A DNA stretch of 22,759 nt from Wenzhouxiangella sp. (lineage in GTDB: Bacteria > Pseudomonadota > Gammaproteobacteria > Xanthomonadales > Wenzhouxiangellaceae). A program made the translations under genes and the position numbers. The notes under the pieces are model-generated. The model was not told the origin of the DNA. It saw nothing but the letters and a program-made list of their open reading frames with translations, and ran no database searches. Shown here one piece after another: positions 1 to 7,085 of the stretch. Where the stretch lies: NCBI GenBank assembly GCA_021767625.1, contig JAASTB010000009.1, forward strand, positions 1 to 22,759, given 5' to 3'. The number at the start of each line of letters is the position of its first letter. Within the stretch, counting starts at the first letter, position 1.

Positions 1-1
1 C

Positions 2-376
2 CAGGAAATCCGGGCGGCCAGCGAGATTTTCGGCGTCGACGATGCGCTCGTTCGCGCGATCATGCATGCCGAGTCGTGGTTCGAGCCCGAAGCCGTTTCG
101 CGCTCGGGGGCGCAGGGCCTGATGCAGCTGATGCCCGCCACCCAGCGGCGATTCGGCGTGAGAAACCCGTTCGACCCGCTCGACAACATAACCGCCGGCG
201 TGGCCTACCTGGCCTGGCTGCACGAGGAATTCAGCGGCGATCTCGAACGCGTGATCGCCGCCTACAACGCCGGAGAGAACGCCGTTCGGCGTCACGGCGG
301 CATTCCACCCTATCCGGAAACCCGTGAGTACGTCCGACGGGTCAACATCCTCTACCGTCGCTACGGCAGTTCCTGA
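2..376 (+). CDS. Lytic transglycosylase, SLT domain (5' end cut off by the window)
   Basis: This is the C-terminal 124 residues of a family 1 (Slt70-like) lytic transglycosylase, a periplasmic enzyme that cleaves the MurNAc-GlcNAc bond of peptidoglycan to give 1,6-anhydro ends. The frame is open from base 2, so the start lies outside the window. Visible family motifs, in order, are HAESWFEP, containing the probable catalytic Glu; SGAQGLMQLMPAT; and the late AAYNAGENAV followed by PPYPETREYVRRV. The stop is TGA at 374-376. It faces the sortase-system kinase gene with 35 bp between the two stops. Whether it belongs functionally to the sortase locus cannot be told; cell-wall enzymes are common anywhere. 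Which LT subfamily it is needs the missing N-terminus. Confidence 0.9.
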   Translation, partial: QEIRAASEIFGVDDALVRAIMHAESWFEPEAVSRSGAQGLMQLMPATQRRFGVRNPFDPLDNITAGVAYLAWLHEEFSGDLERVIAAYNAGENAVRRHGGIPPYPETREYVRRVNILYRRYGSS

Positions 377-386
377 TTCTCGCCAC

Positions 387-406
387 GCCCGGCGTTCCGG
401 CCGGGC
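387..406. terminator. Possible bidirectional terminator hairpin between convergent genes
   Basis: GCCCGGC (387-393) and GCCGGGC (400-406) form a 7-bp perfect stem with a 6-nt loop, in the 35-bp space between the stops of the transglycosylase and the histidine kinase. There is no T run on either side, so this is a weak intrinsic terminator at best. Confidence 0.3.
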
Positions 407-411
407 CGCGT

Positions 412-2397
412 CTAGTCCGCGAGCCGGGGGAAGTCCACCTGGAAGCGGACGCCGTCGGGGCGGTCCAGCGCCCGCACGCGCCCGCCGTGGCGTTGCGCGA
501 TCAGGCGAACGATATGCAGCCCCAGCCCCAGGTGGGCGCCGTCGCCGCCCGACTTGCGGGATGACACCATCGACTCGAACAGGCGCTCGGGCTGGTCGTC
601 CGGCAGGCTCGATCCGGGATTGTCGACCTGAAGCGAAACGCCGCCGCTCTGGGGTACGACGCGAAGCGTGATCCGGCTGCCCGCCGGACTGAAGGCCACG
701 GCGTTTTCCACCAGCTTGTCGAGCAACTGAGCGAGTTGCTCGGCCGCGCCGGAAATGCGGGCCGTGCCGCGATTCGGAACGATGGCGGCGAAACGGTGCC
801 CGGGAAAGGCCTGGCGACATCCGGCGACATACTCGCCGACCAGGACGCCGAAATCGAGGGGAGCGAGCGGCTCTTCGGAGAGGCTCTCCTCGATCCGCGC
901 CGCCTGGCTCATCGACTGGAACATCCGCTGGAGCCTGCGGCAGCCGGCTTCGGCGCGTTGCCGGTAGCGCTCCCGCGACGCCTCGTCCGAGACCTCGGCG
1001 AGGTTGTCGAGCGATGTCCGGATCATCGCCAGGGGCGTGCGCAGTTCGTGCGAGAGCTTGCCGGCCAGCGTCTGGAGGTAATCCTGGTGCTGCCGTTGCC
1101 GCTCGACCATGCCCGAGAGGCTGCGACCCAGGTCGGCGATTTCGTCGCTGCCGTGCACGCGGGGCATGGTTCCGTGGACCCGGCCGTCTGCGCCGACCGA
1201 GGATTCGGCCGCGTCGCGCAGGCGCCGGATGCGTGCCGACAGCCATGCGGCGAAGCCGATCGGCACGGCGGCCACGATCAGCATGCCGGCGAGCCCGAAC
1301 ACGAAAAGCTGCAGCAGCGAGCGATAGGCGCTCGCCATGAAGCGGTCGGCCGGGCGCTCGATGACGACATGTCCGGCGGGGCTGCCGTCCCTGAGAACCG
1401 GCGCCCCGGCACTCACGACGAAACCGTTGCTCGCCGGCAGCTGGTACCAGTTTGCGCTCGGTTCCGCTTGCCGCTCGCCGTCGTCGAGACGGTCGCTTTC
1501 CGCACTCCGGTTCGGCGAAGTGTCGGGCAGTATCCCGAGCAGGCGGGCGGCGGCAGTGGCGAACAGCCAGCGCTCATCGTCGCCGGGGCCGGTTTCGGTC
1601 CGGGCGTTGAATTCGTCCGTCTCGCGCGCAGCGCGCGCGAGGATCCAGCCGTCCGTCGTGGTGATCCAGCCGCGCGTGCCTTCCGGCAGCAGGGCCGAGA
1701 GTCGCCGCGACAGCGGCTCGCTCGCTCGGGCGAGGGGGCGCGGTGACGGGAAGGCGTGGGTGGAGTCCGCTTGCTTGCCGTTGCGGGTATCGACGTCGAA
1801 AACGCGAACATCGAGTGCCGCTACAGCACGCGGCCGCTCGACGGCCAGCTCCATGGTCCAGCCCCGCTCGCCCGGCTGCAGGGCGGCCTGGAGGCGCGGG
1901 GTGCCGCCGTCGCCCTGGACATCGAACCAGCCCGGTGCGAGGGGGGCGACCGTAACGGGCGGATTTCCGTGGCCGAGCGCGATTTCGATCCGGTCGCCCG
2001 ACTGCCCGCCGGGACGGCTCAGGACCAGCTCCGGATCCCGCACCCGGACGAGGAGGTGAAGCCGGTCACCCTGCTCGGCGGCCAGCAGGTCGGCCGAACC
2101 CGACTCTCCGGTTCGCGCCGGGATGGCCTGGGCCTCTTCCAGCCAGGACGCCCAGTCTCCCGTGTAGCCGTCGATCACGATGTCTTCGCCGGCCTCGTGA
2201 ACGTAGACCGCGCCGTCGCCGGGCAGGTCGCCCGCAGCGCTCGAGATCTCGGAGGCGATCGAGCGCGCGGTATCCACCAGGGCCTGCTGGTAGCTGTCGC
2301 GCAGCGCTTGCTCGAGCGATCGCACCAGCTGCCAGCCCGCCAGGGGCAGGCAGAGCATCAGGACCGAGACGAGCGCCAGCCGCGAACGGAGCTTCAC
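412..2397 (-). CDS. pdsS: Proteobacterial dedicated sortase system histidine kinase (PdsS-type)
   Basis: Membrane sensor kinase, 661 aa, of the two-component pair that accompanies Gram-negative class GN sortases. N-terminal membrane helix about residues 8-26, then a long periplasmic region of about 330 residues. Its first part (IDGYTGDW near residue 75 onward, a beta-rich stretch to about 210) resembles a CBM9-like carbohydrate-binding fold. A second helix lies near 360-390, followed by a HAMP linker, the HisKA motif KLSHELRTPL with phospho-acceptor His450, and a HATPase domain (N box VENAVAFSP; G box GLGLHIV). The GTG start at 2397 overlaps the upstream response regulator stop by 4 bp (GTGA), so the two genes are translationally coupled. 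The gene name and system assignment are from memory of the TIGR03785-type family; the kinase architecture is plain in the sequence. The ligand is unknown. Confidence 0.9.
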   Translation of the reverse strand: MKLRSRLALVSVLMLCLPLAGWQLVRSLEQALRDSYQQALVDTARSIASEISSAAGDLPGDGAVYVHEAGEDIVIDGYTGDWASWLEEAQAIPARTGESGSADLLAAEQGDRLHLLVRVRDPELVLSRPGGQSGDRIEIALGHGNPPVTVAPLAPGWFDVQGDGGTPRLQAALQPGERGWTMELAVERPRAVAALDVRVFDVDTRNGKQADSTHAFPSPRPLARASEPLSRRLSALLPEGTRGWITTTDGWILARAARETDEFNARTETGPGDDERWLFATAAARLLGILPDTSPNRSAESDRLDDGERQAEPSANWYQLPASNGFVVSAGAPVLRDGSPAGHVVIERPADRFMASAYRSLLQLFVFGLAGMLIVAAVPIGFAAWLSARIRRLRDAAESSVGADGRVHGTMPRVHGSDEIADLGRSLSGMVERQRQHQDYLQTLAGKLSHELRTPLAMIRTSLDNLAEVSDEASRERYRQRAEAGCRRLQRMFQSMSQAARIEESLSEEPLAPLDFGVLVGEYVAGCRQAFPGHRFAAIVPNRGTARISGAAEQLAQLLDKLVENAVAFSPAGSRITLRVVPQSGGVSLQVDNPGSSLPDDQPERLFESMVSSRKSGGDGAHLGLGLHIVRLIAQRHGGRVRALDRPDGVRFQVDFPRLAD

Positions 2398-3104
2398 GTG
2401 GCGCCGGCGCCATCCGGGTGCCAGCGATAGCCGGCGCCGTGCACGGTTTCCAGGCGATCGAAGTTCGGGTCGATCGCCTCGAACTTCCGGCGAATGCGCT
2501 TGATGTGCGAGGTGACGGTGGTTTCGTCCACGACCAGGCTGGCGGCCTCCATCAGCCGGGTGCGGCTCTTGACGTGCCCCGGGCGCTCGAGCAGGCAGTG
2601 AACCATCCAGAACTCGGTGACGGTCAGGGCGACGGACTCCCCCTGCCAGCGCACCTGCATGGTGTCGGGTTCGAGTTCGACGCGGCCGATGCGCAGAGGC
2701 GCATCGCGTGCCTCGGGCTCGCGCACCGCTTCGATGCGGCGGAACAGGGCGAGTATCCGGGCCAGCAGGTGCTGGTTGGAGATGTCCTTGGTCAGGTAGT
2801 CGTCCGCGCCCAGCCGCAGTCCAGAGACCGCATCGAGATCACTGTCGCGGGCCGTCAGGAAGATGATCGGCAGGCTCGAGGATCGCTGGCGCAGCGCGCG
2901 GCACAGTTCGAAGCCGCCTTCGGGCTCGTCGCCGAGACCGACATCGATGATCACCAGATCCGGCAGGGGACCCGACAGCCCCGATTCGGCCTCGCCCCGA
3001 CTGGCATACCCGCGCGTGGCGAACCCGTAGCGCTCCAGCGCTTCCCGGTAGTTGTCCCGCAGGAAGTCTTCGTCTTCGACGATGGCGATCAGTCGCTGGG
3101 TCAT
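2394..3104 (-). CDS. pdsR: Dedicated sortase system response regulator, OmpR/PhoB type (PdsR-type)
   Basis: DNA-binding response regulator, 236 aa. The receiver domain is at about 3-120: acidic pocket EDED at 10-13, phospho-acceptor Asp54 in VIID, Thr84 in FLTAR and Lys106 in DDYLTKD. A winged-helix C-terminal effector domain at about 135-230 contains the recognition region TTVTSHIKRIRRKFE. I chose the ATG at 3104 because it starts directly before the typical receiver beta-1 strand (QRLIAIVEDED); the open frame extends 23 codons further but that part is not receiver-like and crosses the divergent spacer. Its stop overlaps the kinase GTG. It is divergent from the sortase target gene, so it probably controls the target-sortase operon and perhaps itself, through the direct repeat at 3157-3174. 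Confidence 0.9.
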   Translation of the reverse strand: MTQRLIAIVEDEDFLRDNYREALERYGFATRGYASRGEAESGLSGPLPDLVIIDVGLGDEPEGGFELCRALRQRSSSLPIIFLTARDSDLDAVSGLRLGADDYLTKDISNQHLLARILALFRRIEAVREPEARDAPLRIGRVELEPDTMQVRWQGESVALTVTEFWMVHCLLERPGHVKSRTRLMEAASLVVDETTVTSHIKRIRRKFEAIDPNFDRLETVHGAGYRWHPDGAGAT

Positions 3105-3156
3105 GCGGCGGAATCCGTGCTGCGGTTGGTGCCGGAAGCGGCGCGGGGACGCCGCC

Positions 3157-3174
3157 TGCCACAAGTTTGCCACA
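3157..3174. promoter_or_regulatory. Candidate response-regulator operator: direct repeat TGCCACA-N4-TGCCACA
   Basis: Two identical heptamers, TGCCACA at 3157-3163 and 3168-3174, are separated by AGTT, a period of 11 bp. This is the 7-4-7 layout of PhoB/OmpR-class binding sites. It sits in the 161-bp divergent spacer, 53 bp before the regulator ATG and 92 bp before the target-protein ATG. I see no third copy and no convincing -35/-10 pair next to it. The assignment to PdsR is inference. Confidence 0.45.
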
Positions 3175-3265
3175 TCCGGTCAGGACTTCGACATCGCCCG
3201 GCACGCTTCCTGCCATGCCCGGGCGTTGCAATGGCGCACAACGATCACAACAGGAGTCACCCCCG

Positions 3266-5209
3266 ATGTCGCGTCTACTCGTTTTCTGCCTGGCACTGCT
3301 CGCCGGCCCCGTCCTGGCTTCGGAGTCCGGATTCTGGCTCGAACGCCAGGCCGGCGGAAGCCGGGAAGAGGCCCTGGCGCTGTCGACCGAAGTCGACATC
3401 CAGGTCACCGGCATGCTGGCCCTGGTCGAGGTGCGCCAGCAGTTCTTCAACCAGACCGGCGACTGGGCCGAAGGCGTCTACCGCTTTCCCCTGCCGGACC
3501 GCTCCGCGGTGGAACAACTCCGTATCCGACTGGGCGAGCGCCTGATCGAAGGCGAGATTCAGGAAAAGGAATCGGCGCGAGCGACCTACGAGGCCGCGCG
3601 CGAGAAGGGACAGGTTGCCGGCCTGGTCGAACGCGACCAGGGCAATCTCTTTTCGACCCGGGTGGCCAACATCCCGCCCGGCGAGATGGTCGAGATCCGG
3701 ATCGGATTCACCCAGCCCGTGGAATACGAGCATGGCCGCTTCCGGCTGCGTTTCCCGACCACGGCCGCTCCGCGTTACCGGCCGGCGGGCGAGCTCGGGC
3801 GCGCGCTGCGCGAGCGCCTCGAGTCGGCGCTGGATACCGGTCTGCCGCAGCGGCCGGTTCAGCTGACCGTGGACCTGAGGCCGGGACTTCGCCTGAGCAA
3901 CCTGGAGTCGACGCACCACGAGATCGAGGTCGAGAACCTCGGCAGCGACCGCCTCGTGACATTGAGCGACGGGGCCGACTGGTCCGGCCGCGACTTCGAG
4001 CTGGTCTGGGAGCCGGAGGACAGCGGCGAGGCGGCGACCGCGGCGTTCGCCGAATCCTTCAACGGGCATGAGCATGTCATGCTCAACCTGGTGCCGCCGC
4101 AGGCCTTCGAGGCGCGCGATACCCCGCGCGAGGTAATCCTGATCATCGACACGTCGGGGTCGATGTCCAACCAGCCCATCGCACAGGCGCGCGAGTCCCT
4201 CCACTACGCCCTGGTCAGCCTCAAGGCCGGTGATCGGTTCAACGTCATCGAGTTCGACCACCAGGCCCGCTCGCTCTATTCGCAGGCCCGCGACTTCGAC
4301 GAAGATCGGCTCGTCGAGGCCGCGCAGTGGGTCGACTCGCTGGCCGCCGGCGGTGGCACCGACATGGGCCCGCCCCTCGCGCTTGCTCTTGGCGCCCCGC
4401 CGTCCGGCGGGTTTCTCCGACAGGTGGTTTTCATCACCGACGGCATGGTCGGCAACGAGCAGGAGCTGCTCGAGCGCATCGAGCTCGAACTGGGCGAGAG
4501 CCGCTTGTTCACGGTCGGCATCGGGCACGGGGTCAACGGCAGCTTCCTGCGCCGCATGGCGACCGCCGGGCGGGGCAGCTACACGGCGATCGCCGAGACC
4601 TCCCGCATCGCGGAGCGCATGAGCGAACTGGTGCTCCAGCTCGAGAGCCCCGTCATCCACGACCTGGAAATGATCTGGCCGAGGCCGGTGGAGCTGTACC
4701 CGGAAACGCTGCCCGATCTCTATGTGGGCCAGCCCTTGAGCATCATCGCGCGGGCCGACAAGCTCAGTGGCGACCTGATCGTTCGCGGCACGAGCAACGG
4801 CCGGTACTTCGAGCGCGTTCTGCCGCTCAAGGACTTCCACCCGGCGCCGGGCGTCGCCGCGCAGTGGGGGCGCGCGCGCATCGAAGCCCTCGAGAACCGC
4901 ATCTTGGCGCCGGGTGAGGAAGACCTGGTCGACGCCGAAATCCTCGATACGGCTCTCGATTACTCCCTGGTCAGCTCGCAGACCAGCCTGGTAGCCGTCG
5001 ACAAGACACCCGCCCGCAGCCGGGAAGCGGCCATGCAGCGCTTCAAGCTCGACACCAGCCCGGCGCAGGGGCGTTCGGGCAGTCTCCGGGCCATGCCGGC
5101 AACCGACGCCGGCAGCGTGCCGGCGGCGCTGCGCGGCGCGCTGGCGCTGCTGCTGGTCGGGTTGTTGCTCTTCCAGGGGCGCATCAACCGCGACGGAGGG
5201 TCGTCCTGA
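3266..5209 (+). CDS. Proteobacterial sortase target protein (VIT + vWA domains, C-terminal sorting signal)
   Basis: Secreted surface protein, 647 aa, the dedicated substrate of the adjacent sortase. Signal peptide MSRLLVFCLALLAGPVLA; N-terminal VIT-like domain about 30-160 as in inter-alpha-trypsin inhibitor heavy chains (YRFPLPDRSAV, FTQPVEYEHGRF); von Willebrand A domain about 285-460 with MIDAS motif DTSGS starting at Asp295 and the later GGGTDMG and FITDGMVGNE. The C-terminus is a sorting signal: MPATD (610-614) in the place of LPxTG, a hydrophobic helix about 618-637, and a short tail with Arg residues. The start at 3266 has AGGAG 9 bp upstream and directly precedes the signal peptide. 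Its stop overlaps the sortase ATG by one base. The family is the 'marine proteobacterial sortase target' group, named from memory; the biological role of the protein is not established. Confidence 0.93.
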   Translation: MSRLLVFCLALLAGPVLASESGFWLERQAGGSREEALALSTEVDIQVTGMLALVEVRQQFFNQTGDWAEGVYRFPLPDRSAVEQLRIRLGERLIEGEIQEKESARATYEAAREKGQVAGLVERDQGNLFSTRVANIPPGEMVEIRIGFTQPVEYEHGRFRLRFPTTAAPRYRPAGELGRALRERLESALDTGLPQRPVQLTVDLRPGLRLSNLESTHHEIEVENLGSDRLVTLSDGADWSGRDFELVWEPEDSGEAATAAFAESFNGHEHVMLNLVPPQAFEARDTPREVILIIDTSGSMSNQPIAQARESLHYALVSLKAGDRFNVIEFDHQARSLYSQARDFDEDRLVEAAQWVDSLAAGGGTDMGPPLALALGAPPSGGFLRQVVFITDGMVGNEQELLERIELELGESRLFTVGIGHGVNGSFLRRMATAGRGSYTAIAETSRIAERMSELVLQLESPVIHDLEMIWPRPVELYPETLPDLYVGQPLSIIARADKLSGDLIVRGTSNGRYFERVLPLKDFHPAPGVAAQWGRARIEALENRILAPGEEDLVDAEILDTALDYSLVSSQTSLVAVDKTPARSREAAMQRFKLDTSPAQGRSGSLRAMPATDAGSVPAALRGALALLLVGLLLFQGRINRDGGSS

Positions 5210-5775
5210 TGCGTCGCTTCCTGATCCTGGCCCTGCTGCTGGCGGCCGTCTGGCAGATCGGCTCGGCCGTATGGATCCAGGCCAAGGCCGGCCTCGGGCA
5301 ATTCCTGCTCGAGCGGGCCTGGCAGGAAACGCTCGACGGGGAAGCGGATGTCGAACCCTGGCCGGGGGCCGTCAGCCATCCGGTCGCCCGCCTGCGCATG
5401 CCGCGCCTGGCGGTGGATCATCTGGTGCTCGAGGGGCTGGATACACCCGTGATGGCCTGGGGGCCGGGAATGGCGGTGGGCGAGGGTGGACACCACGTGC
5501 TCGCCGCCCATCGGGATACGCATTTTTCCTTTCTGCGCGCCGTGGAACTCGGCGACCGCTTCGAGCTGGTCGAAGCCGACGGCCGGCGGCGCTGGTGGCG
5601 CGTCGAGGCCATCCGCGTGGTCGATTCGCGCACGACCGGCATCGATCTCGAAGGAGTCGGGCAGGCCATGACCCTGATTACCTGTTATCCGTTCGACGCG
5701 CCGGTTGCGGGCGGCCCGGAGCGCCTCGTGGTGCGCTTGCGGCCGCTCGCGCCGGCAAAGGAGGTCAGCTCATGA
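5209..5775 (+). CDS. Class GN sortase (Gram-negative dedicated sortase)
   Basis: Cysteine transpeptidase, 188 aa, that would cleave the sorting signal of the upstream protein and join it to an acceptor in the envelope. N-terminal membrane anchor (FLILALLLAAVWQIGSAVW) and then the sortase barrel. The catalytic set is intact: His101 in VLAAHRDTHFSFL, Cys159 in TLITCYPF and Arg176 in ERLVVRLRP. Translationally coupled to the target gene through TGATG. The final codons contain a near-perfect Shine-Dalgarno for the next ORF at 5772. One sortase beside one substrate fits a single-substrate 'dedicated' system; what the acceptor is in a Gram-negative envelope is not known to me. Confidence 0.95.
   Translation: MRRFLILALLLAAVWQIGSAVWIQAKAGLGQFLLERAWQETLDGEADVEPWPGAVSHPVARLRMPRLAVDHLVLEGLDTPVMAWGPGMAVGEGGHHVLAAHRDTHFSFLRAVELGDRFELVEADGRRRWWRVEAIRVVDSRTTGIDLEGVGQAMTLITCYPFDAPVAGGPERLVVRLRPLAPAKEVSS
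5757..5765 (+). promoter_or_regulatory. Near-consensus Shine-Dalgarno AAAGGAGGT inside the sortase 3' end
   Basis: AAAGGAGGT matches 8 of 9 bases of the ideal TAAGGAGGT and stands 6 nt before the ATG at 5772. It is the strongest ribosome binding site I found in the window; it lies within the sortase codons for AKEV. It decides that the ORF at 5772 deserves to be called. Confidence 0.65.
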
Positions 5776-6020
5776 CGACGCTTTGCATCGATGAACTTTC
5801 CAGGAGCCTCAAGCGCCGCTTGGGATGGTCGGCCGCGGCCACGCACGTTCCCGCCGACGCCGACTGTCCGCTCCTGCCGGCCCTGCCGGCGAGCTGCGAC
5901 TCCGGCGCGATAAAAAGGCAAGGGGCGTCGCTGCCCGAATGGCTGAAGCCGATGCGGGGACACGCAGGGCCGCCGGGAATCGCGGCATTTCATGGCAAGA
6001 CCTCGCCATCAGTGGGATAA
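5772..6020 (+). CDS. Unrecognised small protein coupled to the sortase gene
   Basis: 82-aa ORF starting at an ATG that overlaps the sortase TGA (ATGA), preceded by an excellent Shine-Dalgarno. It begins MTTLCIDELSRSLKRRLGW, is Cys-containing (three Cys) and Pro/Ala-rich, and has no signal peptide or membrane helix. Third-position G/C bias is strong for the first ~46 codons and weaker afterwards; the last codons run into the lipA promoter. This could be a genuine small protein of the sortase operon, a gene shortened by a frameshift or deletion, or chance. I do not recognise the family. Start-site evidence is good; evidence for a functional product is only moderate. Confidence 0.5.
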   Translation: MTTLCIDELSRSLKRRLGWSAAATHVPADADCPLLPALPASCDSGAIKRQGASLPEWLKPMRGHAGPPGIAAFHGKTSPSVG

Positions 6021-6021
6021 T
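5993..6021 (+). promoter_or_regulatory. Candidate sigma70 promoter for lipA (extended -10)
   Basis: TGGCAA (5993-5998), 17-bp spacer, then TGG-GATAAT with the -10 hexamer at 6016-6021 and an upstream TG forming an extended -10. The -35 is poor (3 of 6) and the -10 is good (5 of 6). It would start transcription near 6028, ahead of the AGGAG site and GTG start of lipA. Confidence 0.45.
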
Positions 6022-6061
6022 GCCGTTTTCGGAAAACCGGAACAGCAGGAGTCCGTCCAGC

Positions 6062-7066
6062 GTGACCGAATCCAGACAGATCCCGATTGCCGTCAAGAGC
6101 GGCGAGAAGATGCGCAAGCCGCAGGGTTTTACCGCCATTCGCGATGGCATCAAGGCGCGAGCGGGCGCCGAGCCGGCGCCCATCGGCCGCAAGCCCACCT
6201 GGCTGCGGGCACGGCTGCCGCAGGGCGGCAAGTACGAAGAAGTGCGGCGTAACGTCAACGAGCATCGGCTGGCTACGGTCTGCCAGGAATCGAAGTGTCC
6301 CAACATCGGCGAGTGCTGGTCCAACGGTGTGGCCACCATCATGCTGATGGGCGACGTATGCACGCGCGCCTGCCGCTTCTGTTCGGTCGACACCGGCAAC
6401 CCGCGCGGCTGGCTCGATCCGGAAGAGCCGGCCAATTCGGCCGAATCCGTACGCATCATGGATCTCAAGTACGTGGTGCTGACCTCGGTCGACCGCGACG
6501 ACCTCGACGACGGCGGGGCCGGCCACTATGCCGAGTGCATTCGCGAGATCAAGAAGGTCAACCCGCAGACCGCCGTCGAGGCGCTCACACCCGATTTCCA
6601 GGGGCGTCTGCACGACATCGAAACGGTCGTCGACTCCGGCCTGGAAGTGTTCGCTCAGAACGTCGAGACGGTTCGCCGGCTGACTCATCCCGTGCGCGAC
6701 CCGCGCGCCGGCTACGAACAGACGCTGAAAGTCCTCGAGCACGCCAAGAAGCACAATCCGAAGGTGCTGACCAAGACCAGCCTGATGCTGGGCCTGGGCG
6801 AAACCACCGAAGAAGTTGTCGAGACCATGGACGACCTGCGCGCCATCGGCGTCGATATCGTCACCTTCGGTCAATACCTTCGCCCGACGGTCAACCATCT
6901 GCCGGTCGACCGGTTCGTCACGCCCGAGGAATTCCGGGAACTGCGTGAAATCGGCCTGGAGAAGGGCTTTCTGGAAGTCGTCTCCGGCCCGCTGGTCCGT
7001 TCGAGCTACCGGGCCGACCGGGTGTTCGAGAAGAACAACTGCGGAATCGACAGCGACGTGGCGTGA
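6062..7066 (+). CDS. lipA: Lipoyl synthase
   Basis: Radical SAM enzyme, 334 aa, that inserts two sulfurs into octanoyl groups on lipoyl domains of 2-oxoacid dehydrogenases and the glycine cleavage H protein. The auxiliary cluster motif C-x4-C-x5-C is Cys74, 79, 85, and the SAM cluster motif CTRACRFC is Cys100, 104, 107. The C-terminal RSSY motif is present in GPLVRSSYRAD. I chose GTG 6062 because AGGAG ends 10 nt upstream and because the alternative ATG at 6020 lies inside the likely -10 box. The sequence is of the NIGECW / ATIMLMGD / YVVLTSVDRDD type, closer to mitochondrial and alphaproteobacterial LipA than to E. coli LipA. lipB is not adjacent. Confidence 0.95.
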   Translation: MTESRQIPIAVKSGEKMRKPQGFTAIRDGIKARAGAEPAPIGRKPTWLRARLPQGGKYEEVRRNVNEHRLATVCQESKCPNIGECWSNGVATIMLMGDVCTRACRFCSVDTGNPRGWLDPEEPANSAESVRIMDLKYVVLTSVDRDDLDDGGAGHYAECIREIKKVNPQTAVEALTPDFQGRLHDIETVVDSGLEVFAQNVETVRRLTHPVRDPRAGYEQTLKVLEHAKKHNPKVLTKTSLMLGLGETTEEVVETMDDLRAIGVDIVTFGQYLRPTVNHLPVDRFVTPEEFRELREIGLEKGFLEVVSGPLVRSSYRADRVFEKNNCGIDSDVA

Positions 7067-7085
7067 TTTCGCCGGCGGTCTCGGC

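Noticed and set aside
3105..3173. N-terminal extension of the response regulator to 3173
   Set aside because: The extra 23 codons are not receiver-like, and would place the operator-like repeat in coding sequence.
3275..4840. 521-codon open frame antisense to the sortase target
   Set aside because: Shadow of a GC-rich gene, with no start context or motif.
5876..5890. GCCGGC-CCT-GCCGGC hairpin as sortase operon terminator
   Set aside because: No T tract, and it lies inside the better supported small ORF.
6020..6061. Alternative lipA start at ATG 6020
   Set aside because: The ATG lies inside the probable -10 box and lacks a ribosome site, while GTG 6062 has AGGAG at suitable spacing.
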